This document shows, piece by piece, positions 7,925 to 16,025 of a stretch of 24,243 nt of DNA. How positions within the stretch are numbered: position 1 is the stretch's first letter; each line of letters opens with the position of its first letter. Location of the stretch: NCBI GenBank assembly GCA_029555925.1, contig JAKPQU010000526.1:1-24243 (forward strand). Direction: 5' to 3'. The notes under the pieces are model-generated. The model made no database searches and was not told the origin of the DNA. It saw only the letters and a list, made by a program, of their open reading frames with translations. This DNA is from Bacillota bacterium. Its GTDB lineage: Bacteria > Eremiobacterota > SpSt-956 > JAKJGF01. The position numbers and the translations under genes were made by a program.

Positions 7925-8704
7925 CTATCCCCTCCATTTCAATGAGTCAAGAGAAGTATAAGTTAAAAAGAGACCGCCAAAAGAAAAACTCAAATAATAT
8001 ATGAGGTGTTTCGTATCAAAGACTCCTTTTGAAAAATCCTCAAAATGACCGAATATAGATAAATAACTCAATACTTTTCCTGTAGTGGGATCTGAAAAAT
8101 TAGAGGCCCATGAAACTATGCCCAGAATTAATAAAACACCGAAACTCAAAATTGCTGCTACAATCTGATTCTTCGTCAGAGACGAAAGGAAAAGACCTAT
8201 AGCAAGAAAAGTAAGTCCCACAAGAATAAGACCCGCGTAACCTGATAAAACTGTTCCTATATCAGGTTTACTCAGCTTAAACAATATTAGCATATGGGGC
8301 ACTGTAAAACATACCATAAGAAGATAGAAAATAAAAGATGCAAGATATTTACCACCTATAAGCTGTATTTCCGTAACAGGTGAAGTAAAGAGTAACTCCA
8401 GGGTACCTGTTTCCATTTCTTCCGAGAAAAGTCTCATTGTCAATATGGGCATAATAAACAAAGAAATAGTAAGAATAATACTGAAAAAAGGTCTTACAAC
8501 CTCTTCGTTTATATTCAGATTTTGCATACCGAACTGATACTGTTGCTGGGCTCTCATGGCCCAGGTCATTTCAGAAAATCTCTGAAGCAATGCAAAGAAA
8601 TAAAAACCTATTATAAATAGGAAAACTGTCATAACTGCATAGGCTATAGGAGAGGCAAAATAAGCCTTCAATTCTTTTTTTATAATAGCAAGGACAACTC
8701 TCAA
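7925..8704 (-). CDS. ABC-2 type permease (GldF-like)
   Basis: 259 residues with about six transmembrane helices: the first near 17-40 (ASPIAYAVMTVFLFIIGFYFF), then segments at FFSIILTISLFIMPI, YLASFIFYLLMVCFTV, GYAGLILVGLTFLAIGLFL, IVAAILSFGVLLILG and the C-terminal YYLSFSFGGLF. LFSEEMETGTLELLFTSPV after the second helix is the conserved ABC-2 cytoplasmic motif. It overlaps the ATPase gene by 4 nt (ATGA junction) and the GldG-like gene starts 2 nt after its stop, so the three are tightly coupled. It would form the membrane channel of the exporter. The substrate is unknown. Confidence 0.93.
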   Translation of the reverse strand: MRVVLAIIKKELKAYFASPIAYAVMTVFLFIIGFYFFALLQRFSEMTWAMRAQQQYQFGMQNLNINEEVVRPFFSIILTISLFIMPILTMRLFSEEMETGTLELLFTSPVTEIQLIGGKYLASFIFYLLMVCFTVPHMLILFKLSKPDIGTVLSGYAGLILVGLTFLAIGLFLSSLTKNQIVAAILSFGVLLILGIVSWASNFSDPTTGKVLSYLSIFGHFEDFSKGVFDTKHLIYYLSFSFGGLFLTYTSLDSLKWRG

Positions 8705-9675
8705 TTCGCCACACCTTCCTTCTGTTTATTACTATCATCGAGGGTAAGTTTCAGGAACACATCTTCAAGATTCATATGTTCCGGATGTATGGACATAAGT
8801 CCCCATTTCTTTTCTATCACGAGTGATGAAACAGCCTCCGGGATTTCATCTTTAACCTCTGTTTTTAACGTATATTCTCCTGTATCACTGTCTGTTTTTC
8901 CCATAATAACCTCATGAACACCTTTTACACCTCTGAGAGTTTTTACTACCTCATCTTTATTGGATTCTCTTATTTTAAGAGAAATTTCCCTGTAACCTCT
9001 CATTTTATCGAAACGTTCACTCAGGTTTTCAGGAGTATCTATGGCGACAAGTTTCCCCTGATTTATTATGATTACTCTGGAACATACCTGACTTACTTCC
9101 GATAAGATATGAGTGCTCAGTATAATAGTTCTTTCACCTTTAAAACTCTTTATTAAATCTCTCACCTCTCTGATCTGCCTGGGGTCAAGTCCTGATGTAG
9201 GTTCGTCAAGGATAAGTACCTGAGGATCATGAATAAGAGCCTGGGCAAGTCCCACTCTCTGTCTGTATCCTTTGGAAAGTTTTCTTATTAATTTATCTTT
9301 CGCATCCTCAAGGCCGCATCTGCTGAACACATAATCAAGTCTTTCAGATTTTTTGCGAAAATCCAGTTTCTTTATGTCTGCAACAAAATCCAGATAATCA
9401 CCTACTGTCATGTTATTATAAAGGGGAACCCTTTCAGGCATATATCCAACCTTTTCTCTTACCCTGATGGATTCGTCAAATACATCATGACCACATACCT
9501 TTGCAGTACCTTCTGTGGGAGGGAAATAACAGGTTAACATTCTCATCGTAGTAGTTTTACCTGCAGCATTTAATCCCAGAAAACCAAGGATTTCCCCTTT
9601 ATCCACAGAAAAAGTCAGCTTATCGACTACTAAAAAATCACCGTACCTTTTTGTTAAATTCTCAACTTCTATCAT
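8701..9675 (-). CDS. ABC transporter ATP-binding protein (GldA-like)
   Basis: 324 residues. Walker A is GLNAAGKT (34-41), the signature LSKGYRQ (133-139), Walker B VLILDEP (153-159), the D-loop SGLD (161-164), and the H-loop histidine 189 in STHI. The C-terminal 100 residues are the extension typical of GldA/NatA-type ABC-2 ATPases. The Walker A middle residues NAA replace the usual NGA and are still compatible with function. It is the first gene of the exporter-hemB operon. ATG 9675 has no SD at normal distance; AAAGGAGG (from 9703) lies 27 nt upstream, with a small hairpin between. Confidence 0.95.
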   Translation of the reverse strand: MIEVENLTKRYGDFLVVDKLTFSVDKGEILGFLGLNAAGKTTTMRMLTCYFPPTEGTAKVCGHDVFDESIRVREKVGYMPERVPLYNNMTVGDYLDFVADIKKLDFRKKSERLDYVFSRCGLEDAKDKLIRKLSKGYRQRVGLAQALIHDPQVLILDEPTSGLDPRQIREVRDLIKSFKGERTIILSTHILSEVSQVCSRVIIINQGKLVAIDTPENLSERFDKMRGYREISLKIRESNKDEVVKTLRGVKGVHEVIMGKTDSDTGEYTLKTEVKDEIPEAVSSLVIEKKWGLMSIHPEHMNLEDVFLKLTLDDSNKQKEGVAN

Positions 9676-9707
9676 CTTTTTCTCTGGTAATAACCAGTAA
9701 GACCTCC
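9676..9707 (-). promoter_or_regulatory. SD-hairpin-ATG leader of the ABC ATPase gene
   Basis: In the minus sense GGAGG (9707-9703) is followed by 5 nt, a 5-bp hairpin CTGGT-TATT-ACCAG (9697-9684), 8 nt and the ATG. Folding the hairpin would reduce the gap from 27 to 13 unpaired nt. The stem is short, so this is the weakest of the three similar leaders. Confidence 0.35.
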
Positions 9708-9718
9708 TTTCTTAATAT

Positions 9719-9746
9719 AGCTTTCAGCTTTCAGCTTTCAGCTTTC
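9719..9746 (-). repeat. Heptad array (AGCTTTC)4
   Basis: Four perfect AGCTTTC units (CTGAAAG phase on the minus strand) lie in the 5' leader of the ABC operon, abutting the inverted-repeat element at 9746-9859. In minus-strand sense each unit holds a TGA. Confidence 0.9.
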
Positions 9747-9859
9747 AGTTACTGACCTGAGCATAAGCATGTAATAAGAATCTTCCTCCCGCCACGCGTC
9801 ACGCGTTACGCGTCACAAGAGCAGATATTTATTATTTATGCTCACCTCAGTAGTAACTG
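9746..9859 (-). repeat. Inverted-repeat leader element, copy 1
   Basis: A 114-bp element with ends CAGTTACTGACCTGAGCATAA (9746-9766) and TTATGCTCACCTCAG plus TAGTAACTG (9836-9859), which are inverted repeats of each other apart from a 3-nt insertion and a few changes. Its centre holds GTGACGC-type heptads and GGGAGGAAGA. Outside the heptads it matches the element at 16026-16117 at most positions, in the same orientation relative to the downstream gene. It begins about 4 nt after the predicted transcription start of the ABC operon, so it would be transcribed as a structured leader. A MITE-like origin and a regulatory RNA are both possible. Confidence 0.75.
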
Positions 9860-9869
9860 AAAAAAATAT

Positions 9870-9898
9870 ATTATAATCCAATTTTTCGAAGCTTACAA
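9870..9898 (-). promoter_or_regulatory. Promoter of the ABC exporter-hemB operon
   Basis: On the minus strand, TTGTAA (9898-9893), a 17-nt spacer and TATAAT (9875-9870). The predicted start, near 9863, falls next to the inverted-repeat element. The same TTGTAA-17-TATAAT arrangement precedes the second copy of that element at 15980-16008. Within the 9676-10046 gap, about 9899-9968 is plain AT-rich sequence. Confidence 0.7.
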
Positions 9899-9968
9899 GA
9901 TTTTATACTGTAGAGATTAAAAGTAAATTAAAGAAAAATTAATTTTTTTTAATTATTATGGAGACCAT

Positions 9969-10049
9969 TTGACGCGTGATGTGTAATGGGTAATGCGTGG
10001 TTTCACCACTCACCGGGCGACACGGTTCGCCTCTACTCTTCACTTCTCA
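9969..10049. repeat. Composite heptad-hairpin repeat, copy 1
   Basis: Four heptads (TTGACGC, GTGATGT, GTAATGG, GTAATGC) are followed by GTGGTTTC, ACC, a hairpin GGCGA-CACGGT-TCGCC (10016-10020 with 10027-10031), CTAC and opposed TTCAC-type heptads that abut the stop codon of the HEAT gene. The same order of parts occurs at 22975-23073, also at the end of a minus-strand gene. It could act as a transcript end for the HEAT gene, but no T-run follows the stem. Confidence 0.7.
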
Positions 10050-10562
10050 CTTATATTTAATCTGACTGTAGGCCCAGGCTATGCGCTTGCGGACTTCATA
10101 ATCTTTCTCAATCTTCATACCTTTCAGTAAACCATCTAAAGCCTTCTTATCTTTTAACTTTACAAGAGCTTCTACTGCCTCAATTCTTAAATCTTTATCT
10201 TTATCGTTCAAAAGTACATGAAGCAATGTATTAACAACAGCAGGGCTGTGCAATTTGCTTATCCCTCTTATAGCTTCTTTCCTTTCTTCATAAACAACAG
10301 ACTTTTTCAAAACATCAAACCAGTTAACCTGTTCCATATTATTTTCGGGAAGTATGCCACTGCTTAAATCCACTGTCTTACTCAATGTAGTTGGATGATT
10401 ACCGGTTTTACTATCCAGAAAACCTATTTTAGGTTGTAATTTCCGAGGAACTGCCGCAACAGGTTTCGAAGTTTCTATATTTTTTTTAGCATCCAGCGCC
10501 TTTCTTAATTTCAATTCTATAGCTTTTTTGAGAGAACTGTAATCATATCCACTTTCTTCCAT
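10047..10562 (-). CDS. HEAT-repeat protein
   Basis: 171 residues, soluble. The N-terminal 80 residues are basic and low in complexity. From about residue 85 there are two to three HEAT-type helical pairs, with EERKEAIRGISKLHSPAVV, DKDLRIEAVEALVKLKDKKA and DYEVRKRIAWAYSQIK at roughly 30-residue spacing. HEAT arrays bind proteins; no catalytic motif is seen. I chose ATG 10562 (MEESGYDYS) because the 25-residue upstream extension is AT-rich, contains the probable -10 box at its far end and is unlikely to be translated; a weak AGGTG lies about 12 nt upstream. The gene has its own promoter, and its TAA stop is followed at once by GTGAGAAGTGAAGAG heptads. Function unknown. Confidence 0.75.
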   Translation of the reverse strand: MEESGYDYSSLKKAIELKLRKALDAKKNIETSKPVAAVPRKLQPKIGFLDSKTGNHPTTLSKTVDLSSGILPENNMEQVNWFDVLKKSVVYEERKEAIRGISKLHSPAVVNTLLHVLLNDKDKDLRIEAVEALVKLKDKKALDGLLKGMKIEKDYEVRKRIAWAYSQIKYK

Positions 10563-10608
10563 AAAAATATACACCTGTAAAAAATTAATCTCAAAGTTAT
10601 AGATTTTT

Positions 10609-10637
10609 ATTATAACATGTCGATAAAACCTTAACAA
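10609..10637 (-). promoter_or_regulatory. Promoter of the HEAT-repeat gene
   Basis: On the minus strand, TTGTTA (10637-10632), a 17-nt spacer and a perfect TATAAT (10614-10609), with a predicted start near 10602 and a leader of about 40 nt to ATG 10562. Its position supports the shorter version of the protein. Confidence 0.65.
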
Positions 10638-10647
10638 GAGTTTTCTA

Positions 10648-10692
10648 CAGTGACCAGTTATCAGTGACCAGTGACCAGTTACCAGTTACCAG
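10648..10692. repeat. Heptad array CAGTNAC/T, six units
   Basis: Successive units on the plus strand are CAGTGAC, CAGTTAT, CAGTGAC, CAGTGAC, CAGTTAC and CAGTTAC, ending in CAG. It lies between csaB and the HEAT promoter. Units vary at two positions, unlike the perfect arrays elsewhere, which suggests an older array or one decaying by mutation. Confidence 0.85.
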
Positions 10693-10730
10693 GTTATTAT
10701 ATGTACAACATAATGTTTATCTTTCACCCT

Positions 10731-11828
10731 TCACGATTTTCTTAAAATTTCCTTTACAATTTCTGCATTGCGCAGAGCCTTAACTTTAAGAATTTCTGTT
10801 TTTTCCGTAAGGAGAGAAGATATTTTTTCATGGTTTTCTACCAGGGGCAGGGCCATATCATATAAATTACCTTCATTTATTTCCTCTAGAGACAGATATT
10901 TCAAACCGAGCTGTTCCGAGATATTTGCTATTTTCGGATCATAAGCCAGAGGTAATGAGGGAACACCAAGAACGGAAGACATAATAACTGCATGAAGTCT
11001 CATAGCAATAAGGATATTCATCTTTCCGAGCATTCCCATAAGAACTCTGGGAGAATATTCACCGGAAACAATATAAACGGAACTTTTTATAGTATTTTTT
11101 ATTCTTCTGGAAACAAGCAGATCGTCAGGATAATGCATGGGTATAAGAAGAATTTTACAGGAGAATTCTTCAGACAGTCTATCAACAGCACGGGAAATAA
11201 TATTCAGATAATCAATAGAACTATTCCAGTCTCTTACAGAAAGTCCAATCCACCTGTTACCTTCAAAGGGTATTTTTTCTGCGGAAAAAGCATTCAGAAT
11301 ATCAGGTTCACAGGCAGGCTTCATGGCAAATACAGGATCTGTCGTAACCTCAACAGGTGGCCTCAATACACCGAGTTCTTTCAGTATCCGTGCGGATTTC
11401 TCATCTCTTACGGTTATAAAATCCACCATATTTGCTATATAAGAAGTAAGAGCTTTTCCTGTAAAAGTTTTTAAAGGGCCAATACCCTGGGCATAAAACA
11501 TGACTTTTTTACCTGTTAATTTTGCAAGTAAAACCATGGCAAGATAATAGAGAGGACTTCTTATACTTGTACTATCCTGAAGTAACCCCCCTCCACCGCT
11601 TATGAGCATCCTGCTTTCCAGGAGAGCATAAAACATTTCAGGTCTGTAACGGTGTATTGAAGGTACATTATGTTCTTTCTCTGTAAGAGATGGATTAACG
11701 GATAATATCTTAATGTTCAATTCCGGTTCAATCTTTTTCAAGGCATCCAGAATAGAAGCAAGAATGGCTTCGTCTCCTGTATTTTTGAAACCATAATAAC
11801 CTGATATGAGAATATCATTTTTTTTCAT
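10731..11828 (-). CDS. csaB: Polysaccharide pyruvyl transferase, CsaB type
   Basis: 365 residues. The start ISGYYGFKNTGDEAIL is the family's N-terminal glycine motif. ISGGGGLLQDSTS, MFYAQGIGPL and AMRLHAVIMSSVLGVPSLPLAYDPK are the other conserved blocks of the pyruvyl transferase family. CsaB adds pyruvate ketals to peptidoglycan-linked polysaccharide, which anchors SLH-domain proteins in several phyla. ATG 11828 has GGGGAG 9 nt upstream; an ATG seven codons earlier lacks one. It overlaps the DUF5693 gene by 14 nt, a pairing I recall from other genomes, and that supports the CsaB subfamily. No SLH protein is visible here. The TGA stop lies inside a GTGAAGG-GTGAAAG heptad pair (10721-10734). 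Confidence 0.9.
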   Translation of the reverse strand: MKKNDILISGYYGFKNTGDEAILASILDALKKIEPELNIKILSVNPSLTEKEHNVPSIHRYRPEMFYALLESRMLISGGGGLLQDSTSIRSPLYYLAMVLLAKLTGKKVMFYAQGIGPLKTFTGKALTSYIANMVDFITVRDEKSARILKELGVLRPPVEVTTDPVFAMKPACEPDILNAFSAEKIPFEGNRWIGLSVRDWNSSIDYLNIISRAVDRLSEEFSCKILLIPMHYPDDLLVSRRIKNTIKSSVYIVSGEYSPRVLMGMLGKMNILIAMRLHAVIMSSVLGVPSLPLAYDPKIANISEQLGLKYLSLEEINEGNLYDMALPLVENHEKISSLLTEKTEILKVKALRNAEIVKEILRKS

Positions 11829-13818
11829 GTTCAGTAACTCCCCTGGCACATATATTATAAAGTAGGGAACCCAAAAAACCTGTGAGAGAACCTATCCATA
11901 AACCATGAAAGACCCTGAGCAATGATACCAGAAGAGGTGTGTGAAGATGGGCAAAAGTATCTACAATATCAGCCTGTCCCAGGCAGGCCAGGGCCAGAAA
12001 AATCCATAGATACCTGTAATGACCTTTACTCCATAAATAGGCAGTCAAAAAAAGTGCTGGTTCACCTATAAGAAAATCCTTAAATCTTGGCCTCACTATT
12101 AACAGTGCATCGAGCAAAGAACGAATATTCCTTTCAAAATCAGATACAGGAACGACAGTAGTATTACCTGTACGGAGCAGGTAAAAAACTCCTCCCAGTG
12201 CTATAATAACAATAGCACATATCTGCCATAAATAAACAGGTTTCTCTAAAAAAGCTCTAATTTTTTTAAAAAAATTCTGCAATTTATTTCCCCCGGTAAG
12301 AGCATAAATATAAAAAATAATTATCAAAAATATGGGAACAGTCATAATAAATTTCACACCTTTGAAACGCTCTACTGTAAGGAAAAATTTTGTAGAAGAA
12401 ACCATACTCATCGTAATAATAGAGCCGATAATAGTAAGAAATGAAACAATCCAGACTGTTTTCAGAGCAAAAAACATATGATTTTTCCCGGAAAATTTAG
12501 TTCCGGAAAAAAGACCGGGAAAACCGAATATAATGGCAAAAAGAGGGAAAATCATACCGGCCATAAGGGCACATAACTTTGACATAAAACTTCCTGCAAG
12601 AACCAGCCCTGCCAGTAAAGCTAAAACACATACAAAAGCTGTAAGAAGTGAATGTTTAAAAGAGAGCTGAAAAATACTGGCAAGAATTAAAATACCTGCA
12701 CAGATGGCTCCCAGGCCTGAAAAAAATTTTAATACAGTAGGAGGGCTGAAATAACTCATACCTTCAGTGCCTCCTGTTTTATATCCGGAAGCTAAAATGG
12801 TTTCCTTGCATAACTGCAGATAATAGAGATTACTTTCCAGAGGTGTCATTTTGTCGACAGGTTTACTCAGCGGCCTCAGATAAAGGAGCCTCATATTTCT
12901 TTCTGTCACGGCAAGGTTCCACATATCTATTATCTGATCTAATTTTAATTTGTCCTGATAGGCAGAAGACATGGAAATCACCCTTACAACTCTGGTAATA
13001 TTATGTCCTGCCACCGTTACAGCTCCTTTCTGGAGATTTTCAAGATCTGCTACTTCTATAAATCCCAGATAGAGATTTTTCTGTTCCATAATGGAAGCAG
13101 TCTGTTCAAGTAAATCAGGGTAACCAAGTACTTCATTATTCATACCTGAAAAAACAAGGGTTGTACAGCACGGTGGAATGTACTGAAATATGAAATTAAG
13201 ATCTTCCTCTTTAAGAATCCTGTTCTCCATTCTTGCCACTATAGAGAATCCTTTAGAAGAAAGTCTATTAACGATATTTTCAGGAAGACCTATGCCAAGA
13301 TTTACCACATCGGAATAAGTTCCCTGTATCTCAAGAACGGAAGGAGAAGATGGCAACATATGAAGCATAACTCGCTCTCTGCCAAAAAATCTTAAAAAAT
13401 ACTTCTGTAATTTATCCAGATAAGGTGAATTATCAGGAAATAAAATATAAATATTATCAGGAAAAACTTTCTTTTCTTCTGCAAGTTTTCTGAGAATCTG
13501 ATTGGATGTGCCTGATAATCTGTAAGCATTCAATATATCAAAACCTGAATAGACTGTAAGTTCTCCTCTTTCCTGAAGTCTTTTTGGCGTATCCTCATAA
13601 ATACCGAAGGAAGAAATGCCGTTTGTTTTCAGTACATCCAGAGTATCTTCCAGATTATATCCGTTCTGGAGACAGAACCTCCGCCAGTCATCGTAATCCA
13701 TAACAAGATTGACTGTATTCAGACCTTGCTCTACAGTCACTCTTCCATAAGCTATCCAGATAGATACTATAGAAGCAATTATTAAAACAGGTAAAAAAAC
13801 GTATAAATGTTGTTTCAT
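11815..13818 (-). CDS. DUF5693 polytopic membrane protein
   Basis: 667 residues. An N-terminal membrane anchor (about 5-23) is followed by a large extracytoplasmic domain to about residue 365 with the DUF5693 opening (VNLVMDYDDWRRFC, then LDVLKTNGISSFGIYEDTPKRLQERGELTVYSG). About eight to ten hydrophobic helices make up the rest. The family usually lies next to csaB and is presumed to act in the same cell-surface polysaccharide pathway, perhaps in polymer or substrate handling; the activity is unknown. Its ATG follows the TPR gene by 56 nt, and that gap is almost entirely a heptad-built hairpin. No SD is adjacent, and the nearest AAAGGAG lies on the other side of the hairpin. It overlaps the start of csaB. 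Confidence 0.87.
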   Translation of the reverse strand: MKQHLYVFLPVLIIASIVSIWIAYGRVTVEQGLNTVNLVMDYDDWRRFCLQNGYNLEDTLDVLKTNGISSFGIYEDTPKRLQERGELTVYSGFDILNAYRLSGTSNQILRKLAEEKKVFPDNIYILFPDNSPYLDKLQKYFLRFFGRERVMLHMLPSSPSVLEIQGTYSDVVNLGIGLPENIVNRLSSKGFSIVARMENRILKEEDLNFIFQYIPPCCTTLVFSGMNNEVLGYPDLLEQTASIMEQKNLYLGFIEVADLENLQKGAVTVAGHNITRVVRVISMSSAYQDKLKLDQIIDMWNLAVTERNMRLLYLRPLSKPVDKMTPLESNLYYLQLCKETILASGYKTGGTEGMSYFSPPTVLKFFSGLGAICAGILILASIFQLSFKHSLLTAFVCVLALLAGLVLAGSFMSKLCALMAGMIFPLFAIIFGFPGLFSGTKFSGKNHMFFALKTVWIVSFLTIIGSIITMSMVSSTKFFLTVERFKGVKFIMTVPIFLIIIFYIYALTGGNKLQNFFKKIRAFLEKPVYLWQICAIVIIALGGVFYLLRTGNTTVVPVSDFERNIRSLLDALLIVRPRFKDFLIGEPALFLTAYLWSKGHYRYLWIFLALACLGQADIVDTFAHLHTPLLVSLLRVFHGLWIGSLTGFLGSLLYNICARGVTEHEKK

Positions 13819-13890
13819 TATAGCAGTGAAAAGTGAATAGTGAAAAGGAAGAATTACCTTTCACTATTCACTTTTCACTTTTTCAACTCC
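13819..13890 (-). promoter_or_regulatory. Long heptad hairpin between SD and ATG of the DUF5693 gene
   Basis: AGTGAAA/AGTGAAT heptads at 13825-13848 face CACTATT/CACTTTT heptads at 13857-13879. The arms are complementary over 23 bp with a single bulged base and an 8-nt loop. In the minus sense the SD AAAGGAG ends at 13887, 7 nt separate it from the stem, and 6 nt separate the stem from the ATG. The TPR gene's TGA stop (13877-13875) lies inside the stem. Folding would give an SD spacing of 13 unpaired nt. Confidence 0.6.
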
Positions 13891-15890
13891 TTTATTTTAG
13901 CACGAACTTCATCTGCATCATCTGCATCGGGATTGATCTGAAGATAAAGCTCAAATTCTTTAATAGCATTATCTTTATTTCCCATTAACAGATAAATATT
14001 GGCAAGACTGTAATGAGCTGCACTGGCAGCTTTACCTTTATCATCAAGTTCTATGACTTTATTGAAATTTTTTATGGCATCATCATATTTTTTCTGACGG
14101 TAATAATCTATAGCCATCCTGTGATAAGCAAGGATATTATCTTTATCGAGCTTTATTATTTTCTTATACTGGAATATAGCCATATCCCATTTTTTATTTT
14201 TTTCAAAATCTTCTGCATCGTTAAAACTCCGTGTAATAGACATTTTATCTTCATCTGAAAGAGCCTGAACGTCCGGGACAGGTGTTTTTGTAAAATTCGG
14301 GCCGGGAGTAACAGACGGAGACGGCCCCTGGTGGTCACCCTTTACTTTAGCTATAATATTATTTATATCTTCACGCTGTTTATCATTACCTGCCAGTTTA
14401 CGTGCATTTTCCAGAGCCATTAAACCTTCTTCAATAAGACCGATCTTTATATATGCAACACCGAGATGACTGTGAAAAGAGAAATCATTGGGCGAAAGAG
14501 AAACTGCCTTTTTATAAGGGTCAATACTGTTTTTTAAATCACCTGAAAAATAGAGGGCATTTCCAAGATTATAATAAAATATAGCACTGTCAGGTTCAAG
14601 TTTTATAGCTTTATTAAAATTATCTATCGCTTCTTTATAATCGCGTTTTTCATATAAAGAGATACCGAGATAATTATAAAAATCGGCATTTTTTCCATTA
14701 ATAGAAATAGCTTCCCGGTATTGCTCAATAGCTCTTTCTGTCTGACCGTTTTCCTGATAGGTTCTGCCTAAATTATAATGGAGATAGGCATCTTCAGGAT
14801 AATATTTTACAGCATTTCTATAGGTTTCTATGGCATTCTGCCAGTCCCCTCTTTTATAATAAATGCTGCCGAGTTCATTCAAATAAACAGCATTTCTGGG
14901 TTCTTTAATTACAGCTTCCTTATAGGCAACGAGAGCTTTGTCCATCTGATTGATGAGACTGAGAACCTCGCCGAGAGAATAATAATAGGAACCATTATCA
15001 GGATCAAGGTCAATGGCTTTCTGATATTCTGCTATAGCTTCATTGTAAAGTTTTATGTCTTTATAAAAATTACCGAAATGATAATGAGGTATTCCCTCTT
15101 TCGGGGCAATCTCTATTGATTTTTTGAAGTTTGCTCTGGCCCTGTCTTTTTCTCCCATAGCCTGATAAACCTGTGCCAGACCCGTATAAAGAAGGAAATT
15201 ATTTTTTTCCAGTTTAATAGCATTTTCTACATCTTCTTTAGCTTTTTTATAACTGCCTTTTTTTAGATAAGCCATACCTCTGTGGTAATAAAAATCAGAA
15301 TCATTTTTTTTCAGATTAACTGCTCTGGAATAGGCCTCAATAGCCTTATCGGTATAGCCAAGTTTATCAAACGTTCTGCCCTGATTATAATAAAAATAAG
15401 GTTTTGGATTTTTTCCTGAATAACTTATAGCCATACTGTATTCATCCAGGGCTTTCTGCCATTCTTTCAAACGATAATAAACACCTCCCAGGCGGTTATG
15501 AAAATCAGGATCTCCGGAATTAAGTGTAATGGCTTCCTCATAGGAGATTTTTGCCAGTTCAAGATCACCTGTTTTTTCGCAGGCAATACCCAGATTATAA
15601 TGGTAGGAAGCATTTACAGGATTATATTCTATTGCTTTTTTATAGGCAGAAATAGATTCCTTATAATTTTCAAGGCTATAATAGGCTCTGCCAAGATAAT
15701 TATATATTTCAGCATTATGAGGTTCTTTCTTCAAAGCTGACAGAAAAGATTTGACAGATTCTGCATATTTCCCTTTTTTATAAAAATCCATGCCTTTTAA
15801 ATAATCCGAAGTCTCCTTCGAATAAGATATAGATACAAATGAAAATAATATAATAAAGATTAAAATCCTTGAAGCCAGCAAGTTAAACAC
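13875..15890 (-). CDS. Secreted or periplasmic TPR-repeat protein
   Basis: 671 residues. An N-terminal hydrophobic signal (about 7-22, ending SISYSKET) is followed by about 14 tetratricopeptide repeats of 34 residues, with patterns such as AEIYNYLGRAYYSLENYKESI and DNGSYYYSLGEVLSLINQMDKAL. A Pro/Thr linker near residues 525-545 (GPSPSVTPGPNFTKTPVPD) separates about three further repeats at the C-terminus. TPRs bind proteins, and the location suggests a scaffold for surface assembly together with the DUF5693 and CsaB products. I placed the start at GTG 15890, with AAAGG a few nt upstream. The TTG three codons later is an alternative. The TGA stop lies inside a heptad array. No clear promoter could be assigned in the 15891-16129 interval on this strand. 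Confidence 0.92.
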   Translation of the reverse strand: MFNLLASRILIFIILFSFVSISYSKETSDYLKGMDFYKKGKYAESVKSFLSALKKEPHNAEIYNYLGRAYYSLENYKESISAYKKAIEYNPVNASYHYNLGIACEKTGDLELAKISYEEAITLNSGDPDFHNRLGGVYYRLKEWQKALDEYSMAISYSGKNPKPYFYYNQGRTFDKLGYTDKAIEAYSRAVNLKKNDSDFYYHRGMAYLKKGSYKKAKEDVENAIKLEKNNFLLYTGLAQVYQAMGEKDRARANFKKSIEIAPKEGIPHYHFGNFYKDIKLYNEAIAEYQKAIDLDPDNGSYYYSLGEVLSLINQMDKALVAYKEAVIKEPRNAVYLNELGSIYYKRGDWQNAIETYRNAVKYYPEDAYLHYNLGRTYQENGQTERAIEQYREAISINGKNADFYNYLGISLYEKRDYKEAIDNFNKAIKLEPDSAIFYYNLGNALYFSGDLKNSIDPYKKAVSLSPNDFSFHSHLGVAYIKIGLIEEGLMALENARKLAGNDKQREDINNIIAKVKGDHQGPSPSVTPGPNFTKTPVPDVQALSDEDKMSITRSFNDAEDFEKNKKWDMAIFQYKKIIKLDKDNILAYHRMAIDYYRQKKYDDAIKNFNKVIELDDKGKAASAAHYSLANIYLLMGNKDNAIKEFELYLQINPDADDADEVRAKIKELKK

Positions 15891-15912
15891 ACACCTTTCT
15901 TGTAAAATATTA

Positions 15913-15935
15913 AGCTGTTAGCTGAGAGCTGACAG
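15913..15935. repeat. Heptad hairpin AGCTGTT/AGCTGAG/AGCTGAC
   Basis: Three AGCTGNN units. CTGTTAGCT (15915-15923) and AGCTGACAG (15927-15935) form a 9-bp stem with one wobble around GAG. It lies between the divergent TPR gene and the 16130 operon, upstream of the TPR start. Confidence 0.7.
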
Positions 15936-15979
15936 CCTGATTAGATTCGTTATAAATAGTGACGATTCCTTTTAAAATA

Positions 15980-16008
15980 TTGTAAAAAACCTTTTTAAAT
16001 GATATAAT
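15980..16008 (+). promoter_or_regulatory. Promoter of the 16130-18603 operon
   Basis: TTGTAA (15980-15985), a 17-nt spacer and TATAAT (16003-16008). The predicted start near 16015 leaves a leader of about 115 nt, most of it the inverted-repeat element at 16026-16117. Confidence 0.7.
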
Positions 16009-16025
16009 CAATTGAGTCAGCTAAA

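Noticed and set aside
9746..9859. Known riboswitch class in the ABC-operon leader
   Set aside because: I compared it by eye with consensus cores of TPP, SAM-I, cobalamin, preQ1, c-di-GMP, fluoride, guanidine and THF riboswitches and saw none of their conserved blocks. It remains an unassigned structured element.
9746..9859. Definite MITE with target-site duplication
   Set aside because: The inverted ends are clear, but I could not identify matching flanking duplications at either copy.
10992..11474. Plus-strand open frame of 160 codons
   Set aside because: It is antisense to csaB, whose protein motifs are unmistakable, and it has no SD or recognisable domain.
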